A stretch of DNA of 64,000 bases from Magnaporthiopsis rhizophila (GCA_003049465.1 PYSS01000146.1:5378-69377), one strand, 5' to 3'. Positions 11,850-24,120 are shown, counted from the first letter of the stretch. A program made the numbers and translations. The notes: generated by a model not told the origin, from the letters alone.

Positions 11850-13524
11850 ATGGCGGCGCAAGGCAAACCTCCCTCGGAGCCGCTGGTTGTGGTTCTAGGC
11901 ACCACTGGGACGGGCAAGTCAGATGTACGATTGCTGTCCTCTTCTGTCATCTTCTTGTTTATTCTGTTTGATATCTGTTCTGTAAAGAAGAGCAAAAAGG
12001 AGAGAAATCAAATGCGGGGCTGACGTAGAACCAATATCCGCCGTTTTTGGCTCCCATTCATAGCTGGCCGTAGAGCTTGCCTGCCGCTTCGACGGCGAGA
12101 TCATAAACGCAGACGCCATGCAGATGTACAGGGGCCTGCCCATAATCACCAACAAGATATCGGTCGAGGAGCGGCGCGGGATCCCGCACCACCTGTTGGG
12201 CAACATCGGCCTGGACGAGCCCACCTGGACTGTGCACGAGTTCCGCCGCGAGGCCGGCAGGGTCATCCGCGAGATCCGCAGCAGGGGCCGTCTGCCCATC
12301 GTAGTCGGCGGCACCCACTACTACGCCGATGGTCTGCTCTTTGACGACCGACTGGTCACAAGGGCGGACGAGGCGAAGGCTGGCGGGGACCGGGAGCAGC
12401 ATCAACGGGATGATCCGCAGCTAAGCGACGAGGAGCCGTCCCTACAGGATACGCCGACAGAGACGCTGTTGGCGCGGTTGCGCGAGGTCGACCCGGCCAT
12501 GGCCGAGCGCTGGCACCCCAACGATCGGCGCAAGATCTGGCGCTCGCTGCAGATCTACCTCACCACGGGCCGGCGTGCGTCCGACATCTACGCCGAGCAG
12601 CAGCGGCGGCGCGACGAGGTCAAGGTGCAGAATGGAGCCGCTGCTGGTGCTGCTGGTGCTCCCTGGAACACCCTGCTCTTCTGGGTCTACTCGAGGCGCG
12701 ACGTGCTCAACACCCGCCTGGACCGCCGCGTCGACGCAATGTTAGAGCGCGGCCTGGTCGACGAGACCCGCGAGCTGCACGACTACTACCTCAAGCGGGT
12801 GGCGGCGGGTAGCGGGCACATAGACCGCACGAGCGGCATTTGGCAGTCCATCGGCTTTGCGCAGATGGAGCCCTACCTAGATGCCCTGCGTCAGCAGCAG
12901 CAGCAAGCGGACGACGACGATAATAACAACAAAGACGACAACAAAGACAGCAACGACGGTGGCGACAGCTCCACCAAGCCCACCAGCCCCGCGCGGCTCG
13001 AGGCACTAAAGCGTGCGGGCATGGAGGCCGTCAAGGGCGCGACGAGGCGCTACGCCAAGCACCAGACCCGGTGGATCACGTACAAGACTCTTCCGCTGCT
13101 CCAGGAGAAGGGCGGGCTGGGTCACCTGTTCGTGATGGACAGCACTGGCGGTGGCGGCGCCTGGGCCGCCGACGTCGCGGACAAGGCCGCCGGCGTGGCG
13201 GCGCGGTACCTCGCGGGCGACGCGCTGCCCGCGCCCGAGAGCCTGTCCGGGACGGCGGCCGAGGTGCTGCGCGCGGGGCTCGAAGCGGTCAACGGCCGGC
13301 GCCTGACGTGGAGCGCCAGGACCTGCGACGTGTGCAGGGCCACGCTGGTCACCGAGGAGCTGTGGCAGACGCACGTCAACGGGAACCGCCACAAGCGGGC
13401 TGTTAAAGCTGCCCAGCGCCGGGCGCTTGCTGTTAGGGGGAATAGGCCCACGGCATTGACGGCTGTGGAAGGAGATGCTTCCTCCGGAGATGATATGCCG
13501 TCGTTGAATGAGTTGCAAATATGA
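11850..13524 (+). CDS. MOD5: tRNA isopentenyltransferase (Mod5/MiaA family)
   Basis: Transfers the dimethylallyl group of DMAPP to N6 of A37 in tRNAs reading UNN codons; fungal Mod5 works in cytosol, nucleus and mitochondria. Exon 1 (11850-11924) carries the P-loop GTTGTGKSD at residues 17-25. A 139-nt intron (11925-12063) is followed by exon 2 (12064-13524) with INADAMQMYRGLPI and VGGTHYYADGLLF, the DMAPP/tRNA-binding motifs. A C-terminal matrin-type zinc finger (C446, C449, H462, H468) matches the extra domain of eukaryotic members. Total 511 residues. A low-complexity Q/D/N stretch is inserted near residues 300-320. It ends 150 bp from the convergent LYS4. Confidence 0.95.
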
Positions 13525-13674
13525 AATCAAAAGCATGGAAACATGGGAAAACAAAGAAAAGCCAATCAACTTTTGTCGCTCTATGCAATGGAACAAAGCC
13601 TGCTATATACTAGTAACCAGATCGCCTGGATGGCCAAATTCTATGCTCAAAACCGGCCAGGTGACAACAGGATC

Positions 13675-16235
13675 TTAGGCCTTGATCTGGCTCTTAACCC
13701 ACTTCTCGAGGCCGCCGCGGGCGATAATCTCCTGGACATTGGGCGGCAGCTCGCCGACCTTTTGGCTCCAGGTCTCGCCGCCGGGGCCCTCGGTGACGGT
13801 GACCTTGCTCCGCCTGACGTCCCAGAGGAAGGTCCAGCCGGTGCGGCGGGTGAGGGCCTTGTCGGCTTTGTCGCCGCCAAACGTCTCGCGCAGTCTCTGG
13901 ACGAGGCGCGGCACCTCGACGCCCATGAGGGCGTTGTTGATGCTGTTGCGGCTGAAGATGTTGCCGAAGCTGCCGGCCACGACGAGCGGGATGCGGCGCG
14001 CCAGGATCGCCGTCGCCGCCTGCTCGCGCGAGCTGCCGCAGCCAAAGTTGAAGCCCGCCACCAGCACGTCGCCCTCGCGCGCCACCGAGCCGAAGGCCGG
14101 GTCGTAGTTCTCCATGCACACCTCGGCCATCTTCTCGGTCGACACGTTGTCCTGGTACGTGTACTTGCCCGGGTAGATGCCGTCCGTGTTGATGTTGTCC
14201 GCGTCGCAAAACACAATCTCGCCCTCGACCTTCTCGGGGAAGCCGGGCAGAATCTCGGTCAGGGCGGCGTCTTCGTCCGCCGCCGCCTCGCCAGCTTCAG
14301 GGGTACCGAGGGCGGACTCGGATGCTGAGACCAGGCCCTCAGCGTCGGCGAGGAGCTTCTCCAGCGCATTCTCGATGCTCAGCGCCTTGTCCTGCACGAA
14401 GTCGCCGTTGCCCTCACCGATGATCACCTTCTCCACGCCCTCGGGCTTCTGGTACCAACCGGGGCCGGCGATCTTGCCCTGTAGCGCGCTGGCGGCCACG
14501 ACCTCGGGGCTCGCAAGATAAGCCTTGGCGTCGGTAGAGCCCATGCGGCCCTTGAAGTTGCGGTTGCTGGCGCTGATGCCTACCTCGCCGGGCTCCAGGA
14601 GGCCCGTGCCGAGCCCGATACACGGCCCGCAGCCCGCCGGCAGAGGTTGGGCGCCGGCCTCCAACAGCACCTGCCAGTCGCCGGCCGCCTCGGCCGCCTC
14701 CTGCTCGACGGTGGACGCGGCGCCCATGTAGAATTTCACACCCGGGGCGACCTTGGCGGGGATGCCGTCCTTAGATGCCTCCCTGAAAACCCGGGCGGCG
14801 GCGGCAATATCTGACGCGCGCGAGTTGGTGCATGAGACGAGGTACGCTTTGTTGAGCTTGATGTCTTGGGCCTCGAGATCCTTCAACGGTGTCGCCACCT
14901 TGACCGAGTTCGGACCCGAGACAAAGGGTGACAGCGTTGACAGGTTCAAATACAGAGACTTGGCGTATGTGGCGCCAGGATCAGCCGTGAGCTGGTTCTC
15001 GAGGAGCTGCTCGACATTCTCATGGGTGAAGACGCCACGGCTACCACCCTCCTTGCCCAACATGGCTGACGTGGTCGCCTTGGCACGGAGCCACGACTGC
15101 AGGACTGAGTCGATGGGGAACAGGCCGCTCAGCGCACCCCACTCGGTGGTCATGTTGGCGATGGCGAGGCGGTCGTCGGTAGGGATGCTACGCATGGTCT
15201 GTTCGGAGCCGGTGAACTCAATGGCGTGGTTCAGAACCTCGTCGTTGTTGAACAGACCGCAGAGCGCCACGATGACGTCCTTGCCGGTTACGCCAGGCGG
15301 GAGGATTCCTGTCAGTGTGACTTTGGCGATAGGAGGGATTTCTGTTGGGGGACCACGTCAGACGGATGATTCCCACCAGGCAATGTGGCTCAGCGCACAA
15401 GGGAAGGGCATTAATTACGCCACCAAGTCTTTCCTGTTGCCCAAATAGAGGCGGCATCGGTGCGTACCATGGGGGTGCCTACGGTCATCCGGCGTCAGCA
15501 TGCTGGTTCCTGCTACTCCTTTTCATGACGGCAGGATCCAATGAAGCACTAACCAAGACAGCCCACACCGCCGTACATGTTACTGTGGCTGTCAGACGCA
15601 ACGGTCACAGTACCGGGCCAGGCATAACCCTCCTCGACCATGATCTGGTGGCCGATGCCGCGGCCTGCGGGGTAGAAGTCGACGCCGTGCTTCTTGGCGA
15701 ACTCCTCGATCTGCCGGTATTTCTTCAAGTTCGTCTCGCTCTTGTTCTGGACGTCGTGGTCGAGGGTCATGACGACCTGCCTGTTGTTGTGGATCTCAGA
15801 GGCGCCGATGGACATGAACTTGAGGGCGACAGGCCACGAGTTGTCGTGGGTCATGCAGTGGTGCGGCGAGAGCGTGACGTAGTCGCCCGACCTGACCTTC
15901 TTGCCGGGCGCGAGTCCGACAGAGTACCGCTGCACAATCTTCTCCGTCAGGGTCTGCGGCGTCTGTGGTGCGGACTGGAGGGTCGGCACGGCGGGCGAGG
16001 CCGAGCCCTGGAGCTGCGAGTGGAAGGCATTTTGGCGGCGTCCGGGCGTCGCGCTCAGCGGTCGGGTCTGAAAGAGGAAGGGTGTGGCGGACCGGGGAAG
16101 CGCCAATTGGCGACAACTCCTCGTCGCGACGAGGGCCAGAGTCCGTCTCTGGGGCGTGCCATGGCCATGTCAGTTGAGGCATCGAGGGGAGGCCGAAGTC
16201 GGAGCGCACTGGAACACACATACTGCGGGCAACAT
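13675..16235 (-). CDS. LYS4: Homoaconitase, mitochondrial (lysine biosynthesis)
   Basis: Fe-S hydro-lyase that converts homocitrate/homoaconitate to homoisocitrate in the fungal alpha-aminoadipate lysine pathway in mitochondria. Four exons: 16235-16224, 16148-15554, 15478-15419, 15341-13675, with introns of 75, 75 and 77 nt, giving 777 residues. The first exon is only 12 nt (MLPA); splicing it to the next gives an Arg-rich presequence ending near TPGRRQNAF. Cluster and active-site blocks: HNNRQVVMTLDHDVQ, GCLGTPMVRTD, VSCTNSRASD near 393, GCGPCIGLG near 461, and the C-terminal swivel domain with NINTDGIYPGKYTY and FGCGSSREQA. No in-frame ATG exists in exon 2, which supports the tiny first exon. 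It is divergent from the zinc-cluster regulator. Confidence 0.96.
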
Positions 16236-17629
16236 GGCCAAACTGGTTGTGGTAGAATCTGAGCGGCTACGGATGCAGGCCCGATTGGCATCACGGTCGG
16301 ACAGAAGAAGCGCCAGTACTGCGAGCCCGAATCTCGTCGCAACCAGCTCGTCTAGCTCAGTCTAAGTCCCAACCAAGTCGAGGCTACATCGCGATGAAGA
16401 GAAAATTAATGTGGGTACACAGTCGTCAGCCCAAAGCAGAATTAAGCTCGCCATAATTGACCCGCCACGGTCCGTCTCGATACCTGTTGCCAACCCATCC
16501 GCGGTGTCGGCACAGTTGAGATAAAATGTTCCTGATCTAGTGTGGGAGGGGCGGGAACGGCGAAAACCTAAAAATAAATAAGCAAAAACCTGTAGGTTGT
16601 GGACTGTTGCGTAGAGACAAGACTGAAACTATATGATTGCACTCATCAGGAACCGCCCGTTGGCTGCAGCACAAAGCACGTGCAAATCGGGCGGTGTTCC
16701 GCCGGCTTATGATGGACAGATCTTAGCCGCCTTGGTATTCCCGAAATCTTTGTAGCGATTGGACTCTTTGGCATGCATGCACCTCCGCGATCTTGTTACC
16801 TGGCCAGGAAGGTCGGGTAGAAGAGGAAATAACCGTGGATTTGCTCGGTGGTTTCTCGGACTCACATCTGCAAAGTCTCGCGGGATGGGCAATGTCGTCA
16901 CAATCCTCAGCCACCCGGACTCGCGGCCACATTTCCGAACTGGCCAAGTTGTCCTCGGGCATTGTCAGGCTACGTGTTGGGGGCGCTGTAAATGCCTTCC
17001 GGCACAGCACATGTAGTTTTGTCAGTCTACTTGCCGTGGATGTGCCTGCACTTATGAGTTAACCCGTCGGTACAAATTTCTCTTTGTTTCCAGATCCGAC
17101 TGAGGGGTTTACAATGGGGTGCTGGATTCAAAGTTCGGTTTCACGTTTTATCCCTCTTGGTCGCGATAAATCTGCCCCGCTAGGCCCAAGCTTGCGCCGC
17201 TGCCTTTCAGCAGGGTTGCTTCGGGGCAATCGACCCGTCATAGCACATAATAGTGGGCTCGCCCTGCAGCTGCCTGGCTTTTTACTTTAATACCTGGCGC
17301 CTACTGCATCGCACCAGCGGCGGCTTGAATAATAGGGGCTGAATTTGCTGACAATTGCGCCCGTCTGCCGTTTTGCTGCCTCCGGTCTGGTCGTTTGTTC
17401 TCCGACTCTCCCTCCCTTCGGCCTCCGTGGGGCCCTCACTTCCGCTGCCGACCTAGTTAACCACCATTACGACTCCGACCATCGTCCTCTGGCTGCCGAT
17501 TCTTCTTTGGTCCAAGTGTTTCCACCAACCTCTACAGGCCCACGGCGGAGAGACCTCGTGGAACTGTGTCCGTATCAGGGCAAGGCCGCCAACTCGTAAC
17601 GGTTGTGTTGGTTCTCCTCTGAGCTGGCC
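16236..17629. other. Intergenic: divergent promoter region LYS4 / zinc-cluster gene
   Basis: About 1.4 kb between two divergent starts. No coding segment was recognised on either strand. The sequence just before 17630 is pyrimidine-rich, as expected for a fungal promoter and 5' UTR. Confidence 0.5.
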
Positions 17630-20143
17630 ATGCCCGGCAGAAAAGGGCTCGAATCGCCCGCTACTGTCACCGCCATGGCTTCTGCCGCTCCGACCGCATC
17701 GACCGCGACCAAATCGCCCCGCATACTTGCTTGCGTTCTCTGCCAGGTGCGTGCCTCTGCCTCGCGCCTCTGCTGCATGTGCCTTTGCTAGGGGCCGACG
17801 TGGTTGAGCGAGTGAGTGTGACTGACTGACGCAACGCTCGATGCCATGACCAACAGCACCGCAAAATCAAGTGCGATCGCTCATTCCCCTGCGCAAACTG
17901 CCTAAAGGTGCGAGGGCTCGCCTGTGCTCCTCCTCGTGCCCCTCACTGCGCCCCTCGATCGCTGACTGACGCGCGATGCGACCCCAGGCCAACGTGCAAT
18001 GTACACCCAGCACGCCAGCGCCCCCTCGCAAGAGGAGGCGCCCGAACCAGGACCTCCAGGAGAGGCTTGCGCGCTGCGAAGAGCTTCTTCGGGAGTACGC
18101 TTCGGAGGGCAAGAGCGAAGACAGTCCCTCGACGCCGACTCATTCTAGCACGAGCCCGCAGCACACACCGAAGCCCAGCGAAGAGCCCATGCCGAACTGG
18201 CACAAGCATGGCAAGCTGATCAAGCAGGAGGGCGGCACCACCCGGTTTGTCGACTCATACGTCGTGTCCACCATCTACGACGAGCTCCGGGCCATGCGCA
18301 CCATCATCGATGACGACGAGCCCTCGCCCGAAGAAGACTCCTTGGACGGCCTGACTCCGGACATGAACAGTGCCGACCTGCTCATGGGCGGAGATACTCC
18401 GCAAAGCCCCCCCTCCACTGTTGACATCCACCCCGACGCGGGCCAGATGCTCCGTCTCTGGCAGGTGTTCCTGGATCGCGTGAACCCCCTATTCAAGGTC
18501 ATTCACGCCCCGACGGTGCAGCCCTACCTGGTCGATGCCACGAACCGCTCCGCCGACCGCCCGTTCCCCAGGAATGTTGAGGCGCTGCTCTTTGCGATCT
18601 ACACCCTGGCCGCCGTCGCGCTCTCGGACGAGGAATGCCACACGTTGCTGGGCTACAGCCGGGACACCGCCATACAGCGCTTCTCGAGCGGTGTTCGGTT
18701 GTGTCTAAACCAAGCCAGGTTCCTCAAGAACCACGACCTTACTACGCTACAGGCATTCGTGCTTTATCTAGTGAGTGCGGGCGGTCAGAACGCTGCATTT
18801 AGCTTTCGGATCCATCCATGCTAACAAGGCTGGACATGACGCGGCAGATTTCGATTCAAGGAAGGCACAACCAGCATGCGACCTGGATTCTCCACGGAGT
18901 GGCGGTCCGGATCGCTCAGAAGATGGGCCTCCATCGGGACGGCACGTCGTTCGGCCTCAGTCCGTTCGACATCGAGATGAGGCGCCGACTGTGGTGGCAG
19001 ATTATAACGCTGGATGCCAGGTTTGCCTTCATGTCTGGGCTGGGGCACGCTCTGCTACCGCGGGTGTGGGACACTAAAGAGCCCAGGAACCTCAACGACG
19101 CAGACCTATACACCTCGGCCGCCGAGCTGCCGCCAGATAGAGATAGCCCGACCGAGATGGTGTTCTGCGTGATTCAAAACAGGCTTACGCGCTTTCTCGT
19201 CGAGACCCCGGGACTGGACCCGTCATTTCTCTTCGACGAAAACAGCACCCGCGGCATGAACGAGGGCCCCAGCAAGGAGAAGCTGGAAGAGTACCGCGCC
19301 ATGCTCGCTGTGGCAGCACGGGATGTTGCCGAGATGATGGAGAAACGGTGTGACCCTTCGGCGGGCCCGATACATGAATTCACCTATGAATTCATCTCCA
19401 TCATAATGGGCAAGGTGCAGACGCTGCTATCACCCGAGCACAAGAAGGACTGGGGCAGTTCTCCCAAGGACCACGTTTTCAGGCTAGCGGTGGAAGGGCT
19501 GGAACATCATGTGCGCCACCATCGCACCGCCCTCAAGACGGGGTTTCTCTGGTACACGCGTCTTCAGCTCCATGAAGAGCTTTTCATCTTCCTCGCCGGC
19601 CAGCTATGCCATCGCCCGGACGGCCCGCTGTCAGACAAGGCGTGGGAGTACCTGGAAGCCTTCGAACCTCTCCACCCGGACCTCTTCAATCCCAGCACCA
19701 GCAGGACGCACATGTCGCTGGCAATATACCTGGTCAAGGCATGGAACGCAAGAGAAGAGCACTTCATGCAGCAGGTCGGCCTGCCCCTCCCAACGCCGGT
19801 GTTCATTGAGCGGTTGAGGGAGGCCGTGCCGCAAATCAAGGTTGAGAGCCCGTCGCCCATCAACACCCGGGAAGACTTGGGAGGAAGCGGCGTCAAGGTC
19901 AAACTCGCCGAAAACGATCCCATCTTTGACGATTTCATGGGCAACTACGTCGAGGGAGGGGACTGGGACATCTTCTCCAACGTAGCCCTCGGCCCCACAG
20001 CGACGGCAGGGTTCGGGGCCCCCAATGGCAACCTGATGGGCATGAACATGTCTGGTGTACAGGGCACGAATCACATGCCCCCGGGCCTGGTCGGGCTCTT
20101 CGGCCTGGGCACCGAGTGGAAGGATGGCGGGGGCGGGTTTTGA
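17630..20143 (+). CDS. Zn2Cys6 fungal transcription factor
   Basis: Nuclear DNA-binding regulator of the Gal4-type binuclear zinc cluster family. Four exons (17630-17746, 17857-17907, 17988-18770, 18848-20143; introns 110, 80 and 77 nt) give 748 residues. The cluster is assembled only after splicing: C35, C38, C45, C51, C54, C61 with spacing C-x2-C-x6-C-x5-C-x2-C-x6-C and a basic HRKIK loop. A short linker with a coiled-coil-like LQERLARCEELLREY follows, then the fungal-specific middle homology region (LWQVFLDRVNPLFKVIH..., RIAQKMGLHRDG, EMRRRLWW). The C-terminal tail is Gly-rich. The final intron was placed by its GCTAACAAG branch site and a CGGCAG acceptor, which keeps the frame. A second in-frame ATG lies at residue 16. 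The target pathway is unknown; adjacency to LYS4 is not evidence of regulation. Confidence 0.93.
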
Positions 20144-21069
20144 GGGCACGATGGTTTTTTCTGAGAGAAGATCGTCCGCCTTTTCCTTGCTGTGCTTGAA
20201 AGGGAAGCTTTTGCCCCATGGTTCTCATGATGCCCACACACCTGACGCAGCGAGAAAAAAAAAAAAAGAGAGAAGGGGAAGCAGAGGTTGAGACCAGGAA
20301 TTTTGGTTGCCCTGCGAGGATTGCTAATGCGGAGGATTGTCCAGCGTCGGGCGCTGGTAATATTGTACGATCTGGCCGAGTACGCATCCGTGGCAGTTTT
20401 TTTTTTTTGTTTTGCTATTTTTGTATAATCATCGTCCCCCGCAGCACATAGACAGCGTTTAGTGGTAGGTAGGCGCTCGAAACACCCCTCCTCAAGGCGG
20501 CCAAGCAACTTGCTTGCTCTGGCGGTTCTCTCAACTTGGCGGTTGTATACCCCTCCACCTAGATGAGGATCCATGTGTCGTCACTCGAGAATGGTTGGTA
20601 ATATGACCCCTGCCGGAGCAAGAGTCTAGAACCCGCGCTTGGCAGGGCCAGCCCGGTGGCGCAGCAAAAAGCCAGATAAAAAACCGGCGGGGCGGATCGG
20701 GGGGTTCGGAAGGGATACGAATAAACGATGGTGGGGTCAGCACGGAGTGTCGGACGTTCCAAACCCCGACGCGGTGCCACAACTTGATGCCAACACAGGC
20801 TCATCCGTCATATGGTGGAACGTCCAGCTTTTCGGCCTTCCTCGCAGCGGATCTGGTCCCGCTACGTCGACGCCAGGTTGGCCATACTATCCAGCATTAT
20901 CCGGATGATCCGCGATCCAACAATTTCCTCTAGGAGCTCAACAGCCTCAAGCCGGAACCTCTCGTCGGCGTCTTTCCACCGGCTTCGGTAATTGAACAAT
21001 CCCGCAACGGACGTTTTCCAGCACACCTTTCTTTACCCGACCGCCGGCATAACGGCGGGGGGGTTTTTT

Positions 21070-21106
<37 letters not shown>

Positions 21107-21820
21107 TCGGTTAACGATCAGAAGCGTATTCACTTGGAAAGGCGATGAACGATTTCGTATTTGGCTATCAAGAATAAGTGGGACGTAGATTCTGCGGGGA
21201 AGCAGATGCAACACCCGCTGTTGTAGCCTTACGGATCCCGCATGTCTTGGCCGGCTCCACTTGAACACGCAAAGTATACGCGACAAACCGAGTGACTTAT
21301 ACGGTAGGAGAGCTACACTATACGAGACAACGCGAGAACGAGGTACGGCGGGGTTGCTGCCAAACATGTACGGATAAGGGCAGCGGTTATCGCGGCGCGT
21401 CAAACCTGGGCTCGTGAAGATCATTTTGCCAACGGAGGGGTCCGGACAAAAGTGAGCTCCGCGTCGGCCTAATTCTTGTTGGTCTTGGGAAATGGATTTG
21501 CCGTGGTAAGCGCCCATTCTTGGAGCATTCCTTCCATCTTGGGCAAACTGTGGCGACCAGGTCTTGATCTGGGTGAGGCTGGCGGGCGGTGACACGGAAT
21601 TCTGCGCCATTATGATAGCTGTCAACTCGATCCTCCAGATGGTTCTTTTTGCGTCGCTAGCATGGAGAGCACAGCCTTAGTCGAGATAAAAGGGACAGAG
21701 TTCAATGCCATCACCCTCACCCTCCTGCGACTATTCCGGTCCTGACAAAACCAGCAGCCAGCTCCTCACTTCAAAGCCCTAGAACAGTTGTTCGTGATCC
21801 CATAGTTGAGTGGAAATTAT
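20144..21820. other. Intergenic: 1.7 kb with long A run, no gene seen
   Basis: 3' flank of the zinc-cluster gene and of the convergent HET gene. It holds a 30-base A run (21074-21103) preceded by G and T runs. A 231-codon minus-strand open frame (21625-20930) spans the A run and reads poly-Phe, so I do not accept it as a gene. No family was recognised. Confidence 0.45.
21074..21103. repeat. Poly-A homopolymer (30)
   Basis: Thirty consecutive A, preceded by TCT and eight T. It lies in non-coding sequence and is one of five homopolymers of 24 bases or more in the window. Confidence 0.9.
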
Positions 21821-23303
21821 TTAAACTACATGTCCTTCCCCAAGAGCCACATCAGAGGACAAGTACTCGCACTGGATGGCTGCAAGACCAAACCTCCTGT
21901 ACGTATCGCCGCCGCTTGTTGATGGGAGGGGAGTACGTTTAAGCAGCAGAACGTAACTCACCGCCCCTGCTTGGTTTGTAATCCAGTCAGGGGCGCCCGT
22001 CCCGACGTTGAGACATACAAGACTTTCGACATCCAATTCTTCCTCCTCGTGGTCGTACCGAACCCAGCCTACCATGTTATCGGATTCATCTCCAACCTCA
22101 TAGCTTGTCCTCCCGCGAGACGAGTTGATATGGTAACGAGCTGAAAGTCGTTTCAGGGGACCGAGCAGATGCCACTTACCATCATCCGTCAGCTTCATTC
22201 TCGTGTCGGGGTCCGCCGCGAAGCTGTTTCCAGGAATAGCCACGTAGCTGATGCTCCCATGGTTGGCCATGCATGACCACGACGGCACATCCTCCAGATG
22301 TTCGGCGGGCTGAGACGTCCAAGGCTGGTCAAAATCGATCATCGGCTGCAGTGAATCTTGTCCCGATCGTTGCCAAAGCAGACTCTGGGGGAAGAATTCC
22401 TTGAAATTGCCGTACACGGACGAGGTGCGGCGACTCGTCCCTATCGCCCACTCGAGTCCCAAGATGGCGAACGGCCGGTCCGTCCGCTCCGTCAATGAGA
22501 GCTCCGAAAACTTGGAGAAGAGTTCCTCGACCACCTGGCGTGCCTCGGCATGAGGGAGGCGGTTAAAATAGTCGGAGATGTTCGAGGTTGAGAGCAGTCC
22601 GCGCGGTCTAAGCATGCAAACGCACTCGTCGATTAGTTGGCGCTCATGCCGAGAGGGGGGAGGAAAAAGAAAAAAAAAATTAAAGTCAAAACCCACCGCG
22701 CCTCTCCATCGCTGGCCTCGCACCAGACGGCGGACTCGCATTCCCAGTACGTCTGCGCCGCGGTGAAATGAATGGTTCGTCGTGACAGGCATCGCTCCTG
22801 TAATATCCAACCGTGTCCACTCAACCCTCCAGCGTTCAAGTCACGCTCAAACGCCTCGACAGAGACGAAGGGTGAGGCCACCGCCCCTGGCTGGGCTCGG
22901 GGATGAAACAGGCCATCCGCAGCGGCAGTTGCGGCGACGGTCAAGTAGGCAGATGCGTAGATGTCGCTCATTTCCGCAGCCTCGGTGCTCCAATCGCCAT
23001 CTTTGCCCTGCAGAATGCAGAGCGAGTCGATCCAGACGAAGCGCACGCGCAGCTTCCGAGCGATGTACACCACATCTTGAAACGTCCGCGGTAGATGGGC
23101 AAACTTTATCGCTGTGAGCTGATCGTTGAGGTTGGCTTTCGAGGTCGAGGCGTTGGCCGTTTCGGCGCTCCATCGATGTGACAGGGCAATATATCTCGCG
23201 CGCGCCGCCGCCCCGTTCGTCTCCAAGAGTCTGACGAAACCAGCTCCCTGCGGGTGTTTTTCTACGTCGATCACCCGCTTTGGTAGAGAAACGACAGAGA
23301 GAG
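21821..23303 (-). CDS. HET-domain protein, core and C-terminal region
   Basis: Heterokaryon-incompatibility (HET) domain protein, a family linked to allorecognition cell death in filamentous fungi. The exon entering at about 23303 encodes LPKRVIDV, then YIALSHRW, FQDVVYIARKLRVRFVWIDSLCI, DW..EAAEMSDIYASAYLTVAAT and GWILQERCLSRRTIHF, the ordered HET blocks. It ends at 22697 (GTGGGT). An 89-nt intron with a classic CAACTAATC branch precedes exon 22607-21821, whose C-terminus has the usual GWVRYD..ESLVCLNVG block. No ATG lies in this frame upstream of the core; the expected upstream HET sequence is present but in other frames (see the adjacent entry). Whether this gene is functional is therefore uncertain. 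Confidence 0.75.
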
Positions 23304-24120
23304 CGGGGGTGAATGACCATGGTGGTTATCGCATTCACGAAGCCACGCGTCGATTAGAAGCATGTGCTGTTTGCTTCCCGCCTCCGGCAGGATCGGGATC
23401 CTTCGTGTCGGACGCTCTGGGGTTGCTGTGGACCCTACGAACATCATCCAGCATCAGCGGGGGGGCGACGACGTCGCCCCAAGTAATATATAATTCCGAA
23501 GCGAGGCGCGCGCTCACAAACATCCACAAACAGCCTTGGTATTGTGGCTCTCGTGAGTTGGCCGTCAACCGTCGAGGGGAGTGGCTCGACGAAGATCCGC
23601 ATGCCATCTCGGCGGCACCAGGTAGGCCAACCGTATCAGGTCATGGAACCTGCACGACGTCGCGATCTTGGCCAGTGGGATCGAGCCCGCCGTGCTTCCG
23701 CAAGACTCGCACGAGTGCGATTCCGCAAAAAAAAAAAAAAAAAAAAAAAAGCTCCATAACGTTCAACCGTGTCTGTGACGACCCGCCTGGCGCTCGATTC
23801 TCCGAGATGTTCCAGTAAGTCACCACGCCCGCCAATGACCGTAGTGAACGTGGTTTCCAGCCTGTTGTGGAGTCTCTTGGTTACCGCAGTCACGAACCGG
23901 GGATCGGCCAGCCACTTCCATTATCGGGGTGGTGTTGGCCTCCAGCTGAGAGCTTGGTATTTTATCTACTTACGTTCGCATCCCTGATTGTGTTTCCGTC
24001 ACTGCTCAGTTTCTCCAACTCTGCCATAAATTCCGTGATGCTGGCCAAAGCTCGGACGCCATTCCCAAGGTCGGCGACACTGTGGTCGTTGGTAGGATCA
24101 AAGTTGCGATGACTTGTTGA
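23304..24120 (-). pseudogene. 5' part of the HET gene, broken over several frames
   Basis: Segments expected before a HET core are present in order but not in one frame: a helical N-terminal piece (VADLGNGVRALASI..ELEKL, donor GTAAGT at 23973, then RLHNRLETTFTTV after a 98-nt intron), a 24-base T run (23750-23727), then SCESCGS..PLAKIATSCRFHDLIRLAYLVPP, RDGMRIFVEPLPS, ELYITWGDVV..RRVHSNPRASD, and LLIDAWLRECDNHH. The last must jump frame within about 40 nt to reach SLPKRVIDV; a CT-dinucleotide repeat (23296-23303) sits exactly there. Not all jumps can be explained by introns of normal size. Either the gene is decaying or several indel errors are present. The helical N-terminal piece could belong to a separate gene. 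Confidence 0.5.
23727..23750. repeat. Poly-A homopolymer (24) inside HET 5' region
   Basis: Twenty-four A on the plus strand, read as T on the HET coding strand between two coding-like segments (..VERYGA and SCESCGS..). A change of length by one or two bases decides whether these segments are in frame, so the measured length matters. Confidence 0.9.

Noticed and set aside
20930..21625. 231-codon open reading on the minus strand
   Set aside because: It crosses a 30-base homopolymer (poly-Phe), has no family features, and lies in a convergent intergenic stretch.
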